Assembly (NCBI RefSeq): GCF_013761245.1
Contig: NZ_JACDUT010000003.1
Span: 278,654 to 342,653, forward strand
Direction of reading: 5' to 3'
Origin: Thermaerobacillus caldiproteolyticus
Lineage (GTDB): Bacteria > Bacillota > Bacilli > Bacillales > Anoxybacillaceae
Length of the DNA: 64,000 nt
The notes beneath the pieces are model-generated. The model was given only the letters and a program-made list of their open reading frames with translations, was not told the origin of the DNA and searched no databases. Made by a program: the position numbers and the translations under genes. How positions within the stretch are numbered: the stretch's first letter is position 1; every line of letters begins with the position of its first letter. Below, in pieces: positions 54,399-63,280 of this stretch.

Positions 54399-55548
54399 AA
54401 GAAAAATATGTGTTGTAACAGGTACAAGAGCAGAATACGGTCTTTTATATTGGTTAATGAAAGAAATACAGTCGGACCCTGATTTAGAACTGCAAATTAT
54501 TGCGACAGGCATGCATTTATCTCCAGAGTTTGGATTGACCTATAAGCAAATTGAGGAAGACGGTTTTGTGATTAATGAAAAGGTCGAAATGCTGCTATCT
54601 AGCGATACACCGGTAGGAATTGCCAAATCCCTGGGGTTGGGGACAATTGGATTTGCAGATTCTCTAAATCGATTAAAACCTGATATTTTAGTCCTATTAG
54701 GGGACCGGTTTGAAATATTAGCAGCGGCTCAAGCGGCGATGATTGCCAGAATACCAATTGCCCATATTCATGGTGGGGAAGTAACTTATGGCGCGTATGA
54801 TGACGCCATTCGACATGCGGTAACAAAAATGAGTTATCTTCACTTTGTAACGACTGAAGAACATAGGAAACGAGTTATTCGATTAGGAGAGCATCCGAAT
54901 CGAGTCTATAACGTGGGAGCACCGGGAATTGAAAACATTATGAAATTGCAATTGCTGTCAAAAAAGCAATTAGAAGAGTCACTGGGAATTTATTTAGAAG
55001 AGCCTATTTTTTTAATAACCCACCATCCAACAACATTAAGTACCAATCCAATTGAAGGTATTGAAGAACTTTTAGAGGCGCTAAATAATTTTAACAATGC
55101 AACTATGATTTTTACAAAAGCCAATGCAGATGACAATGGGAGAAGGATAAACAACTTGATTGGCTTGTATGTGAGTAAAAAGCCAAATAAAAGAAAAATT
55201 TTTGATTCACTGGGGCAGTTACGCTATTTAAGTTTACTTAAATATGCTAGTGTTGTGATTGGAAACTCTTCTAGTGGTCTTATAGAGGCGCCTTACTTGA
55301 AAACTCCTACAGTCAACATTGGTAGTAGGCAAAAAGGAAGAATTAGACCAGACTCTGTTTTTGATTGTAATCCAGATGTTAAAGAAATAACAGAGACAAT
55401 AATTAAGGCGTTAAATTATGAATTTAAAAGAGATAGTGAATATAAAATTTTTGGAAACGGTGAAACTTCTCAACGAATATTAGAAGTTTTAAAAAATATA
55501 AATATCAAATCAGTGGCAAAAGAATTTTATGATGGAGAGATCCTATGA
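54391..55548 (+). CDS. legG: Hydrolysing NDP-sugar 2-epimerase LegG
   Basis: 385 residues of the UDP-GlcNAc 2-epimerase family: TGTRAEYGLLYWLMKEIQSD, LLGDRFEILAAAQAAMIARI, HIHGGEVTYGAYDDAIRHA and NSSSGLIEAPYLKTP. The hydrolysing type (NeuC/LegG) releases the 2-epimerised free sugar for condensation with phosphoenolpyruvate. ATG 54391 is eight bases after AGGAGA; an ATG two codons earlier is possible. Confidence 0.9.
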   Translation: MNKRKICVVTGTRAEYGLLYWLMKEIQSDPDLELQIIATGMHLSPEFGLTYKQIEEDGFVINEKVEMLLSSDTPVGIAKSLGLGTIGFADSLNRLKPDILVLLGDRFEILAAAQAAMIARIPIAHIHGGEVTYGAYDDAIRHAVTKMSYLHFVTTEEHRKRVIRLGEHPNRVYNVGAPGIENIMKLQLLSKKQLEESLGIYLEEPIFLITHHPTTLSTNPIEGIEELLEALNNFNNATMIFTKANADDNGRRINNLIGLYVSKKPNKRKIFDSLGQLRYLSLLKYASVVIGNSSSGLIEAPYLKTPTVNIGSRQKGRIRPDSVFDCNPDVKEITETIIKALNYEFKRDSEYKIFGNGETSQRILEVLKNINIKSVAKEFYDGEIL

Positions 55549-56615
55549 AACAAACATTTATTATCGCTGAAGCCGGAGTTAATCATAACGGTTCGTTAGA
55601 CTTGGCCTTTCAACTGGTGGATGCCGCAGTAGAAGCCGGTGCTGATGCGGTTAAGTTTCAAACCTTTAAAACCGAACATTTAGTTATAAAATCAGCACAG
55701 CAGGCAGAATATCAAAAAAAGAATATGGGAAAATCCGCATCACAATATGAAATGCTGAAAAAGCTGGAGTTAAGTTATGAGGGCTTTAAAAAGCTAAAGC
55801 AATATTGTGATGAAAAAGATATTATGTTTTTGTCTACACCTTTCGATTTAGAAAGTGTAGATTTTTTAATTCAACAATTGGAATTGAATGTTATAAAAAT
55901 ACCATCTGGCGAAATTACAAATGCTCCATATTTACATAAAATTGCATTGCATGGTGTCGATGTGATTTTATCGACAGGAATGGCTACAAAGGAAGAAATT
56001 CATCATGCACTAGCGTTTTTAGCTTACGGCTTTGCGAATAAAACGGATGTTTCATTTGATAAAGTAAAACGTTTTTATCAAACAGATGAAGCAAAAATGT
56101 TGCTGCAAGAAAAAGTAAGCATTTTACATTGTACAACAGAATATCCGACACCATACGAAGATGTACATTTGAATGCAATGGATGATATGAAAGAAGAATT
56201 TAATCTTTCTATTGGATTATCGGATCATACAGAAGGAATTGTTGTTCCTATTGCCGCAATTGCCAAAGGGGCGAAAATCATCGAAAAACACTTCACGTTA
56301 GATAAGACATTGCCAGGTCCAGATCATAAAGCTTCATTAGAGCCAAATGAATTAAAGGAAATGATTCAATCCATTCGAATCATTGAAAAAGCCCTTGGTG
56401 AGAAGCAAAAAAGACCGACGCAAACAGAGCTGAAAAATAAAGAAGTGGCAAGAAAAAGTTTAGTTGCGGCTAAACCAATTAAAAAAGGAGAAGTATTTAC
56501 CTTTGATAATCTAACGGTAAAGCGGCCTGGAACAGGAATCGAACCATACTATTATTGGGATTATATCGGACAAAAAGCGCAAAAAGATTATGAAGAAGAT
56601 GAGGTTATAACGTAA
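55545..56615 (+). CDS. legI: Legionaminic acid synthase (NeuB family)
   Basis: 356 residues. NeuB barrel with AEAGVNHNGSLDLAFQLVDA, ADAVKFQTFK, KIPSGEITN, CTTEYPTP, GLSDHTEG and EKHFTLDKTLPGPDHKASL; C-terminal SAF/antifreeze-like domain (about 290-350). Condenses phosphoenolpyruvate with the 2,4-diacetamido sugar to the nonulosonic acid. Overlaps legG by four bases and the next gene by one. Confidence 0.93.
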   Translation: MKQTFIIAEAGVNHNGSLDLAFQLVDAAVEAGADAVKFQTFKTEHLVIKSAQQAEYQKKNMGKSASQYEMLKKLELSYEGFKKLKQYCDEKDIMFLSTPFDLESVDFLIQQLELNVIKIPSGEITNAPYLHKIALHGVDVILSTGMATKEEIHHALAFLAYGFANKTDVSFDKVKRFYQTDEAKMLLQEKVSILHCTTEYPTPYEDVHLNAMDDMKEEFNLSIGLSDHTEGIVVPIAAIAKGAKIIEKHFTLDKTLPGPDHKASLEPNELKEMIQSIRIIEKALGEKQKRPTQTELKNKEVARKSLVAAKPIKKGEVFTFDNLTVKRPGTGIEPYYYWDYIGQKAQKDYEEDEVIT

Positions 56616-57247
56616 TGTGCTCTAAACCGGTGATTATTATTGGAAATGGCGGGCATGCGCGAGTATTGATTGACATTCTATTAATGCAAAAACGAGAGAT
56701 AATAGGTTATACGGCACCTACAGAAGAAAATAATCGATACAATGTCACTTATTTAGGTAAAGACGAAGAAATATTAAAATATGATCCGCAAGAAATTGAA
56801 CTGGTTAATGCTCTCGGTTCTGTGTCTGATACGAGGCACCGAGCAAATATTTTCAACATTTTTAAATCAAAAGGTTATACGTTTTCTACCATCATTCATC
56901 CTTCAGCGATTATTTCAGATACGGTTATATTAGGTGAAGGTGTGCAAGTCATGGCAGGTGTCGTTATTCAACCATTTGCTAAAATTGACGATAATACTAT
57001 TGTAAACACCTCAACTAGTATAGACCACGATTGCTGTATAAGTAAACATTGTCATATTGCACCGGGATGTGTTTTATCCGGTGGAGTTTTTGTTGGAGAG
57101 GGAACCCATATAGGTACAGGGACAAAAATTATTCAAAATGTTACAGTCGGAAAAAATGTGTTAGTAGGTGCAGGCTCCTTGGTTTTAAGAAGTGTTGGCG
57201 ATAATAAGAAAATTTATGGCAGTCCTGCTAAGGAAGTGAGCAAATGA
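56615..57247 (+). CDS. legH: NeuD/PglD-like sugar acetyltransferase
   Basis: 210 residues: N-terminal Rossmann-like nucleotide-sugar binding part (IIGNGGHARVLID) and a left-handed beta-helix of hexapeptide repeats (about 90-205, HIAPGCVLSGGVFVGEGTHI). In this pathway it most likely N-acetylates C4 after LegC. An O-acetyltransferase of the finished sugar (NeuD-type) is the alternative, so the symbol is tentative. Confidence 0.8.
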   Translation: MCSKPVIIIGNGGHARVLIDILLMQKREIIGYTAPTEENNRYNVTYLGKDEEILKYDPQEIELVNALGSVSDTRHRANIFNIFKSKGYTFSTIIHPSAIISDTVILGEGVQVMAGVVIQPFAKIDDNTIVNTSTSIDHDCCISKHCHIAPGCVLSGGVFVGEGTHIGTGTKIIQNVTVGKNVLVGAGSLVLRSVGDNKKIYGSPAKEVSK

Positions 57248-58293
57248 GAAACTGGAAAGAATTGTTGGTATCTCCTTCTACATCTATTATCGAAACGATG
57301 AAAAATATAGACCAAACCGCTGCTCAAATTGCTTTAGTAGTGGATGATGATTTTCGGCTTTTAGGTACAGTGACGGATGGGGATATAAGAAGGGGAATTT
57401 TAAGAGGCATTTCACTTGATGACCAAGTATCGAAAGTCATGAATAAAAATCCGATTACAATGAAAAAGGGAGCATCGAAGCAGGCAATCAAAAGGATGTT
57501 TCAAGAAAAAAAACTACGTCAGCTTCCCATTTTGAATAAAAATAATCAAGTAGTAGACGTTATTTTCTCAGATGTATTATTTGATTCAGCTTCTTTTGAT
57601 AATTGGGTTGTTTTAATGGCAGGGGGATTAGGCACCCGTCTTCGTCCTTTGACAGAACACATACCCAAACCGATGTTAACAGTTGGCACCAAACCGATTT
57701 TGCAAACGATATTAGAAAGTTTTATTGAACATGGGTTTCATCAGTTTTACTTTTCCGTCAATTATAAGCGCGAAATAATAAAGGAATATTTTAGTAATGG
57801 TTTGGAATGGGGGGTAAATATCCAGTACCTTGATGAAGATCAAAGGCTAGGTACTGCCGGAGCGCTTTCTCTTTTTACTGAGAAACCAACAAAGCCTATT
57901 ATCGTTATGAATGGAGATATTTTAACAAAAGTAAACTTTCAGCAGCTTCTGCAATTCCATGAAGAAAATGATTCTGTAGCAACGATGTGTGTACGAGAAT
58001 ATCAACATCAAGTACCTTATGGAGTGGTGAGAACAGAGGGAACAAGACTTTGCTCGATTGAAGAAAAACCGATTGAACGTTATTTCGTCAATGCAGGAAT
58101 ATACGTACTAAACCCAGAAGTACTAGAATTAATACCCAAAAATACATACTTTGATATGCCGTCTCTGTTTGAATTACTAATAAGTCTAAAAAAGAAAACA
58201 AACGTGTTTCCTATTCGAGAATATTGGTTAGATATAGGTAAAACACCAGATTTTGAAAAAGCTAACTTGGAGTTTTCGGAGGTCTTTGGATGA
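57244..58293 (+). CDS. ptmE: CBS-domain nucleotidyltransferase (PtmE-like, GlcN-1-P guanylyltransferase)
   Basis: 349 residues: two CBS motifs (about 1-115, LLGTVTDGDIRRGILRG and the QLPILNKNNQVVDVI stretch) followed by a sugar-phosphate nucleotidyltransferase (AGGLGTRLRPLTEHIPKPML, VMNGDILTKVNF). PtmE in Campylobacter makes GDP-glucosamine for the legionaminic route, and its presence implies a GDP-linked start of the pathway here. Overlaps by four bases on both sides. Confidence 0.85.
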   Translation: MRNWKELLVSPSTSIIETMKNIDQTAAQIALVVDDDFRLLGTVTDGDIRRGILRGISLDDQVSKVMNKNPITMKKGASKQAIKRMFQEKKLRQLPILNKNNQVVDVIFSDVLFDSASFDNWVVLMAGGLGTRLRPLTEHIPKPMLTVGTKPILQTILESFIEHGFHQFYFSVNYKREIIKEYFSNGLEWGVNIQYLDEDQRLGTAGALSLFTEKPTKPIIVMNGDILTKVNFQQLLQFHEENDSVATMCVREYQHQVPYGVVRTEGTRLCSIEEKPIERYFVNAGIYVLNPEVLELIPKNTYFDMPSLFELLISLKKKTNVFPIREYWLDIGKTPDFEKANLEFSEVFG

Positions 58294-58979
58294 TTAATGA
58301 TAAAAAAATTTTGGCGATTATCCCTGCTCGAGGTGGTTCGAAAGGAATTCCGAAAAAAAATATCAAATCTCTTAAAGGAAAACCGTTAATTGCGTGGACA
58401 ATAGAAGAAGCGAAAAAGTCCCGCTTTTTAGATAAAATTATTGTTTCCACCGATGATGAAGAAATCATGAATGTTGCAAAAAAGTGGGGAGCTGAAGTCC
58501 CGTTTTTAAGACCTTCAGAATTGGCTCAAGATGATACACCTGGTATTGCCCCGGTGCTGCATGCTTTAGGTTATTTTTCGGATTATGAATATGTTGTCGT
58601 CTTGCAGCCCACATCGCCTTTAAGATTAGCAGAAGATATTGATGAAGCCATTTATTTATGTGAAAAAAACAAAAGTAATTTTTGTGTGTCTGTTACCGAA
58701 AGCAAGACTATACCAGATTGGATGTTTCATATAAATAATCAAGGGATGTTAGAACCTTTAAATAGTAATAGAGAAATCCCTTATCAAAGGCAAAAGGCCA
58801 AAAAAACTTATGTTCTTAATGGAGCAGTATATGTAGGAAGAAGAGAGTCATTAATTGAAAAGCAGTCATTTTTAACTCCTGAAACTATTCCATATATTAT
58901 GCCAAATACTAGATCTATTGATATTGACAATATAGATGATTTTGAATATTGTGAATATTTATTAGGTAAAACTAAATAA
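58290..58979 (+). CDS. legF: CMP-legionaminic acid synthetase (CMP-NeuAc synthetase family)
   Basis: 229 residues with the family pattern: IPARGGSKGIPKKNIKSLKG, STDDEEIMNVAKKWGAEVPF, RPSELAQDDTPG and LQPTSPLR. Activates the nonulosonic acid with CTP, producing the donor used by Maf proteins. Last gene of the operon, with a terminator about 100 bases on. Confidence 0.93.
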   Translation: MINDKKILAIIPARGGSKGIPKKNIKSLKGKPLIAWTIEEAKKSRFLDKIIVSTDDEEIMNVAKKWGAEVPFLRPSELAQDDTPGIAPVLHALGYFSDYEYVVVLQPTSPLRLAEDIDEAIYLCEKNKSNFCVSVTESKTIPDWMFHINNQGMLEPLNSNREIPYQRQKAKKTYVLNGAVYVGRRESLIEKQSFLTPETIPYIMPNTRSIDIDNIDDFEYCEYLLGKTK

Positions 58980-59083
58980 ATATGTATTACTTGGCTACTT
59001 GTGACTGGTAAAAACGGTCTTTTTTCCTTTCTAAGAAAATTCCATTTTTCATATCCTCACTTTTGTATCTGTTTCTTGCAAAG

Positions 59084-59114
59084 AAGAGGCACTCATTTAC
59101 AAAGTGCCTCTTTT
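59084..59114. terminator. Bidirectional terminator between legF and flagellin paralogue
   Basis: Perfect AAGAGGCACT stem with a nine-base loop and T runs; it serves both convergent units. Confidence 0.85.
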
Positions 59115-59924
59115 TTACGCAAACAGCTCCAATATATCCTTTATATTACGATTGACGTGCGAAATAAGCAAATAATCTCCCTGTTGTCGAATGTTTTCGC
59201 TTATGTAGTTCATCATCTCGCGGGCGATGTTCGTATCTCTCAGTAAAGATTCGGATGCGGTTAAGTTCCCTTCTTTTAACATGGCGTTATTTAAGTGATG
59301 TTCAATCGCCTCGTAATCACTGCCGACGTTTGTTAAATCATTTGTTACCTTTTTAAGTGCATTGTCCACTTTTGCGATAAGCTGTTCAGCATCGGTTTGC
59401 GTTAATAACGTTGCTCCGTTTAGTCCAAGGCTTGTTGTACTTGTATCAACCATGTCAACGGCAATCGTTTGGCCAGGATTTGCTCCAACTTGTAATCTTA
59501 ATGGTCGATTTTCCCCGAGAATTTTCTGTGTATTAAACTCAAGTTTTTCAGCTGTATCATCAATTGCTTGTAATAATTGTTCCAATTCTTTTTGGCTGGC
59601 GGCGCGGTCGCTCGCATTTAGCGTATCATTTGCATTTTGTACGGCTAACTCCCGAATCCGCTGCAGAAGGTTGTTCACGTTCATTAATCCTTCTTCAGCC
59701 GCCTTTAAAACAGAAAGACCATCTTGCATATTTCTTTGCGATTGCGCTAATCCTCTTATTTGTGCCCTTAACGTTTCTGAAATACTTAACCCTGCAGCAT
59801 CGTCACTCGCCCGATAAATTCTTAAGCCTGAAGAGAGCTTATCTAAAGTTTTTGTCAAACTTGTGACATTGCGTTGATAGCGATGGATGGAAAAGGAAAT
59901 CATTGATTGATTTTGTATTTTCAT
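59115..59924 (-). CDS. Flagellin paralogue with divergent C-terminus
   Basis: 269 residues on the strand opposite to all other flagellar genes. The D1 region is flagellin-like (LSSGLRIYRASDDAAGLSIS, LLQRIRELAVQNANDTLNAS, LTASESLLRDTNIAREMMNY). The first 15 residues and the last 25 differ from Hag: the usual [13 protein letters not shown] end is replaced by SHVNRNIKDILELFA. It could be a minor filament subunit or a decoy/regulatory homologue. A reverse-strand sigma-D-like -10 lies upstream and GAGGTGAA precedes the ATG, so it is probably expressed. Confidence 0.88.
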   Translation of the reverse strand: MKIQNQSMISFSIHRYQRNVTSLTKTLDKLSSGLRIYRASDDAAGLSISETLRAQIRGLAQSQRNMQDGLSVLKAAEEGLMNVNNLLQRIRELAVQNANDTLNASDRAASQKELEQLLQAIDDTAEKLEFNTQKILGENRPLRLQVGANPGQTIAVDMVDTSTTSLGLNGATLLTQTDAEQLIAKVDNALKKVTNDLTNVGSDYEAIEHHLNNAMLKEGNLTASESLLRDTNIAREMMNYISENIRQQGDYLLISHVNRNIKDILELFA

Positions 59925-59962
59925 AAGTTCACCTCACTCTCTTTTTGGTTCGTTCATTTTAT

Positions 59963-59989
59963 ATATCGACTTTTTCTTGCAAAACTAAA
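59963..59989 (-). promoter_or_regulatory. Sigma-D-like promoter of the flagellin paralogue
   Basis: Reverse strand TTTA, 15 bases, GTCGATAT. The -10 has one mismatch; the -35 is poor. Confidence 0.5.
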
Positions 59990-59999
59990 TACGGCTATT

Positions 60000-60024
60000 T
60001 AAAGATTCTAGATAAAGCCGATAT
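60000..60024 (+). promoter_or_regulatory. Sigma-D promoter of flaG-fliD-fliS-fliT
   Basis: Perfect GCCGATAT -10; TAAA lies 13 bases upstream (TTTA at 15). It is divergent from the flagellin paralogue promoter. Confidence 0.6.
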
Positions 60025-60059
60025 AAAAAATAAAGAAGTGATTCAGGAGGAAGTCGATA

Positions 60060-60407
60060 ATGAAAATCACAAACTCATTGCCGTTGCAGGAAGCTTCTGT
60101 TTCTCAACCTTCAAAAGAAGACCCGGATTTGATACAAAAAATTATGGAACAACAGAGCGACCGTAATGAAGATATACAAGTATCGAAAAAGAAAGTAGAA
60201 GAAGCGACTGACAAATTGAATCATTTTTTGGAAACTCAAAACCGTTCACTTAAATTTGTTTTGCATGAGGAATTAGGTGAATATTACGTGCAAGTCATTA
60301 ATTCTGAGACAAAAGAAGTGATACGTGAAATTCCTCCTAAGAAGCTGTTGGATGCGTTTTACACAATGCAAAAATTTCTTGGTATGATTGTCGATGAAAA
60401 GATTTAG
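60060..60407 (+). CDS. flaG: FlaG family flagellar protein (YvyC)
   Basis: 115 residues with the FlaG domain LKFVLHEELGEYYVQVINSE, then REIPPKKLLDAFYTMQKFLG. It is found before fliD in many bacteria and influences filament length or cap assembly. AGGAGGAA precedes the ATG. Confidence 0.92.
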   Translation: MKITNSLPLQEASVSQPSKEDPDLIQKIMEQQSDRNEDIQVSKKKVEEATDKLNHFLETQNRSLKFVLHEELGEYYVQVINSETKEVIREIPPKKLLDAFYTMQKFLGMIVDEKI

Positions 60408-60422
60408 AAAGGAGCGGGAAAT

Positions 60423-61997
60423 ATGGCAACCATGAGAATTAGTGGTCTGGCGAGTGGTATGGATATTGATAAGATTGTGGGAGATTTAATGAAAGCCGAG
60501 CGAATTCCGCTTGATAAATTGTATCAGAAAAAACAAATTTTAGAATGGCAGCGCGATGACTATCGGGATATTAACAAGCAATTAGCTGATTTCGATACAT
60601 ATTTATTTGACAACTTTATGTTGTCCAGTAATTTTTATAAAAAAACGGCTACTTCGTCTAACGAAGGGGCTTTGACTGTGAAAGCCACTAGTTCCTCATA
60701 TGATTCAACAAATACGATGACAATTTCTCAACTGGCAACAGCCGCTTCTGGTGTTTCCGCTGCAGTGTCAGGTGCTTCCTCTACTACAACACTTGGTGAG
60801 AGAGGGTTGGCAGCTGATACTACGATCACGATTGCTGCTCTTCAATCAGACGGAACATACAAAGAAGAAGCCATTACTTTTAAAACAACCGATACGTTGG
60901 CGGATGTGGCGAAAAAGCTGAATCAGTCTGGTCTTAATATTAATGCCATTTTTGATGAAGGCTCGAAAAAATTAGGAATTTCTACACGGGCAACCGGTAC
61001 AGCGGATACCGACACCATTGATAAGGCAGAGGTTTATGTGAAATCTGCAACAGGTGATGATATTTTTGCTACTATCTTTGGTTTTAGTACGGGAAATGAC
61101 CAAAATGGTAACGCGGGAGTCACTTCTTTGGCGAATGGCGGAAAAAATGCAAAATTCACTTTAAATGGATTAGAAATGGAAAGACAGTCGAATACATTCA
61201 CTATTAATGGAATCGAATATACATTGAAAGCTGTCACTTCTAATCCAATCATGATTACTTCTTCAACTGATGTTGACGGCATGATTGCAAAAATTGAGGA
61301 GTTTGTGAATAAATATAATGAATTAATCGGTTCATTAAATGATAAAATAAATGAAAAACGTTATCGCGATTATCCGCCTCTTACAGATGAGCAAAAAGCA
61401 GAAATGACAGAAAAACAAATCGAGTTATGGGAAGAGAAAGCAAAGAGCGGGTTACTTCGCGGTGACTCAATTATTTCCAATGGATTATCACAAATGCGCC
61501 GCGACTTATATAGCCGAGTAGATGGTATCGGTACGAATGTTATTGATAGTCTTTCTGAATTCGGAATTACAACAACAAGCGACATCACTCAAGGTGGGAA
61601 GCTTGTAATTGACAAGGACAAGCTCCGAGCAGCTCTTGAGAGTGACCCGGATAAAGTTGTCAAAACATTGACTCAAAGTGGTACAATAACAAAAGATTCC
61701 AATGGACAAATTACTTCTGACACACGCGGCATTGTACAACGCCTTCGCGATACGATAAAAAGTATTACTCGAAATATTGAGAAAAAAGCAGGTAAACCGA
61801 CGCTTACAGAAAATCAATATTCACTCGGAAAGCAATTAAACGATGTTGCGAGCCAAATTTCAGATTTTCAACGTCGTCTTCAAGATATTGAAGATCGTTA
61901 TTGGAAACAGTTCACAGCAATGGAGGAAGCGATCCAACGAGCGAATCAACAATCAGCGTTTTTAATGGGCCAATTTGGCGGAGGCATGCAGGGCTAA
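60423..61997 (+). CDS. fliD: Flagellar filament cap protein FliD
   Basis: 524 residues: N-terminal ISGLASGMDIDKIVGDLMKA, central FliD_N/FliD_C domains with a flagellin-IN motif (LDAL-type FTLNGLEMERQSNTFTINGI) and a C-terminal coiled coil (about 460-515). It caps the growing filament and helps flagellin fold in place. Followed by its chaperones. Confidence 0.95.
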   Translation: MATMRISGLASGMDIDKIVGDLMKAERIPLDKLYQKKQILEWQRDDYRDINKQLADFDTYLFDNFMLSSNFYKKTATSSNEGALTVKATSSSYDSTNTMTISQLATAASGVSAAVSGASSTTTLGERGLAADTTITIAALQSDGTYKEEAITFKTTDTLADVAKKLNQSGLNINAIFDEGSKKLGISTRATGTADTDTIDKAEVYVKSATGDDIFATIFGFSTGNDQNGNAGVTSLANGGKNAKFTLNGLEMERQSNTFTINGIEYTLKAVTSNPIMITSSTDVDGMIAKIEEFVNKYNELIGSLNDKINEKRYRDYPPLTDEQKAEMTEKQIELWEEKAKSGLLRGDSIISNGLSQMRRDLYSRVDGIGTNVIDSLSEFGITTTSDITQGGKLVIDKDKLRAALESDPDKVVKTLTQSGTITKDSNGQITSDTRGIVQRLRDTIKSITRNIEKKAGKPTLTENQYSLGKQLNDVASQISDFQRRLQDIEDRYWKQFTAMEEAIQRANQQSAFLMGQFGGGMQG

Positions 61998-62037
61998 TAA
62001 GATGATTTTATTTTTATTAATGAGGAGATGTTAACAC

Positions 62038-62436
62038 ATGGTTACTCAGCAGTTTCATCAAGTTTATCAACAAAATAGCGTGAGTACCGCTTCGCCGGCT
62101 GAATTGACGTTAATGCTGTATGATGGCTGTTTGAAATTTTTAAACAAAGGCAAGCAAGCGATGCGTGAAAATAATATACAAGAGCGAAATACAAACTTGC
62201 AAAAAGCACAGAGAATTATTCAAGAGCTCATGGTGACACTGAACCAAGAATATGAGATTGCCAAACAAATGATGGTCATGTATGAATATATGAATCGTCG
62301 TTTAATTGAAGCGAATATTAATAATGACCTTTCAATCGTAGAAGAAGTAGAAGGATTTGTAACGGAATTTCGTGATACATGGAAAGAGGTCATCCGTTTA
62401 AATCGACAAAAACAATTTAAAGGAGACCGAGTTTAA
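62038..62436 (+). CDS. fliS: Flagellin chaperone FliS
   Basis: 132 residues, four-helix bundle family: NSVSTASPAELTLMLYDGCL, then KFLNKG, a QRIIQELMVTLN helix, and YEYMNRRLIEANINNDLSIV. Binds the flagellin C-terminus before export. The C-terminal D0 helix of the flagellin paralogue differs, so whether FliS binds it is open. Confidence 0.95.
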   Translation: MVTQQFHQVYQQNSVSTASPAELTLMLYDGCLKFLNKGKQAMRENNIQERNTNLQKAQRIIQELMVTLNQEYEIAKQMMVMYEYMNRRLIEANINNDLSIVEEVEGFVTEFRDTWKEVIRLNRQKQFKGDRV

Positions 62437-62789
62437 TGGATTTGGTCGAGGAACTTGCTTCATGTTCAGAAAAACTGCTAAGTATTCTTCAGCATTCAGC
62501 TATTGGGCGTGAAGTACAAATAGAACAAATTAACGAATTGCTCACTAAACGAGAATCGATCATTGAAAAGTTAAAGCAGGCAAAAACGAACGATTTAGAG
62601 AAGCATCCAAAAGCTGCTCAAATCGTTAAGATGGAGCAGGAAATTAAAAAAGGGTTACATCAATTATTTACACTCATTAAAAAGAATATAAAAGAACTAA
62701 ATGAGAAAAAACGTTTCCATCAATCATATGTAAATCCATATACTCATTTACAAACAGTTGACGGGCGCTTTTATGACAAACGAAGATAG
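62436..62789 (+). CDS. fliT: FliT-like flagellar chaperone
   Basis: 117 residues, helical, overlapping the fliS stop by one base. The sequence is poorly conserved in this family; the assignment rests on position after fliS, size and the pattern LTKRESIIEKLKQA ... MEQEIKKGLHQLFTLIKKNI. In B. subtilis FliT is the FliD chaperone. Confidence 0.85.
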   Translation: MDLVEELASCSEKLLSILQHSAIGREVQIEQINELLTKRESIIEKLKQAKTNDLEKHPKAAQIVKMEQEIKKGLHQLFTLIKKNIKELNEKKRFHQSYVNPYTHLQTVDGRFYDKRR

Positions 62790-62860
62790 TATGGTAAGAT
62801 AACTAAAAGCAAAGTGTGTATAGATTGAGAGAATAAAAGAGGCTGTCTCTTGATTTTCCT

Positions 62861-62935
62861 CCTGTCAAGTAGCCAGTGGAAAAATAAGTGTAAACCTGAA
62901 TCTGGTATTCTACCGGATTCAGGTTATTTAATTTT
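62861..62935 (+). repeat. Hairpin element related to the one at the right edge; terminator after fliT
   Basis: CCTGTCAAGTAG, then AAAAATAAG, then a perfect 13-base AACCTGAATCTGG stem and ATTTAATTTT. The order and sequence correspond to the last 85 bases of the window. It works as a terminator for the fliT operon but may come from the end of an insertion sequence. Confidence 0.55.
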
Positions 62936-63208
62936 CACTGAAATCTTTCTTGATTATAAAAGTAAATTACTCTTTATCACTTGGCCAATGTTTAGATGAC
63001 TTTGTTGGGAACATATTTAAATAATGAAGAGGAATTACAATATGCAGCTCACTCATCGGCCAAACACTCCAATGCAATAGTAAAAATACATTATAATATC
63101 CTTTTAATACCATAATATAACGTAATGAAACGGCATATCTATATAGTACAGCTCTTACATAGGTAAAATTAATTATTATTTCACAAAATTTTCACGAAAT
63201 CATTCGAC
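62936..63208. other. Intergenic stretch before hpf
   Basis: AT-rich with several stops in all frames; no gene or remnant recognised. Confidence 0.4.
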
Positions 63209-63245
63209 GTTTAAAGAAGGATTTTGTAGGAGATTGTAGAAGTAT
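63209..63245 (+). promoter_or_regulatory. Possible sigma-B and sigma-H promoters of hpf
   Basis: Sigma-B-like GTTTAA, 14 bases, GGAGAT (consensus GTTTAA/GGGWAW). Overlapping it, sigma-H-like AGGATTT, 14 bases, GAAGTAT. In B. subtilis yvyD is controlled by both factors. Both matches are imperfect. Confidence 0.4.
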
Positions 63246-63280
63246 AAAACATAGCTTCTATAAAAGGAGGAGTTCATCGT

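Noticed and set aside
59362..59817. 151-codon plus-strand frame within the flagellin paralogue
   Set aside because: Antisense shadow, Cys/Ser-rich, no start signals; the minus-strand flagellin motifs are unambiguous.
59945..60166. 73-codon plus-strand frame overlapping flaG
   Set aside because: It runs through the sigma-D -10 region and overlaps flaG, which has the strong ribosome site.
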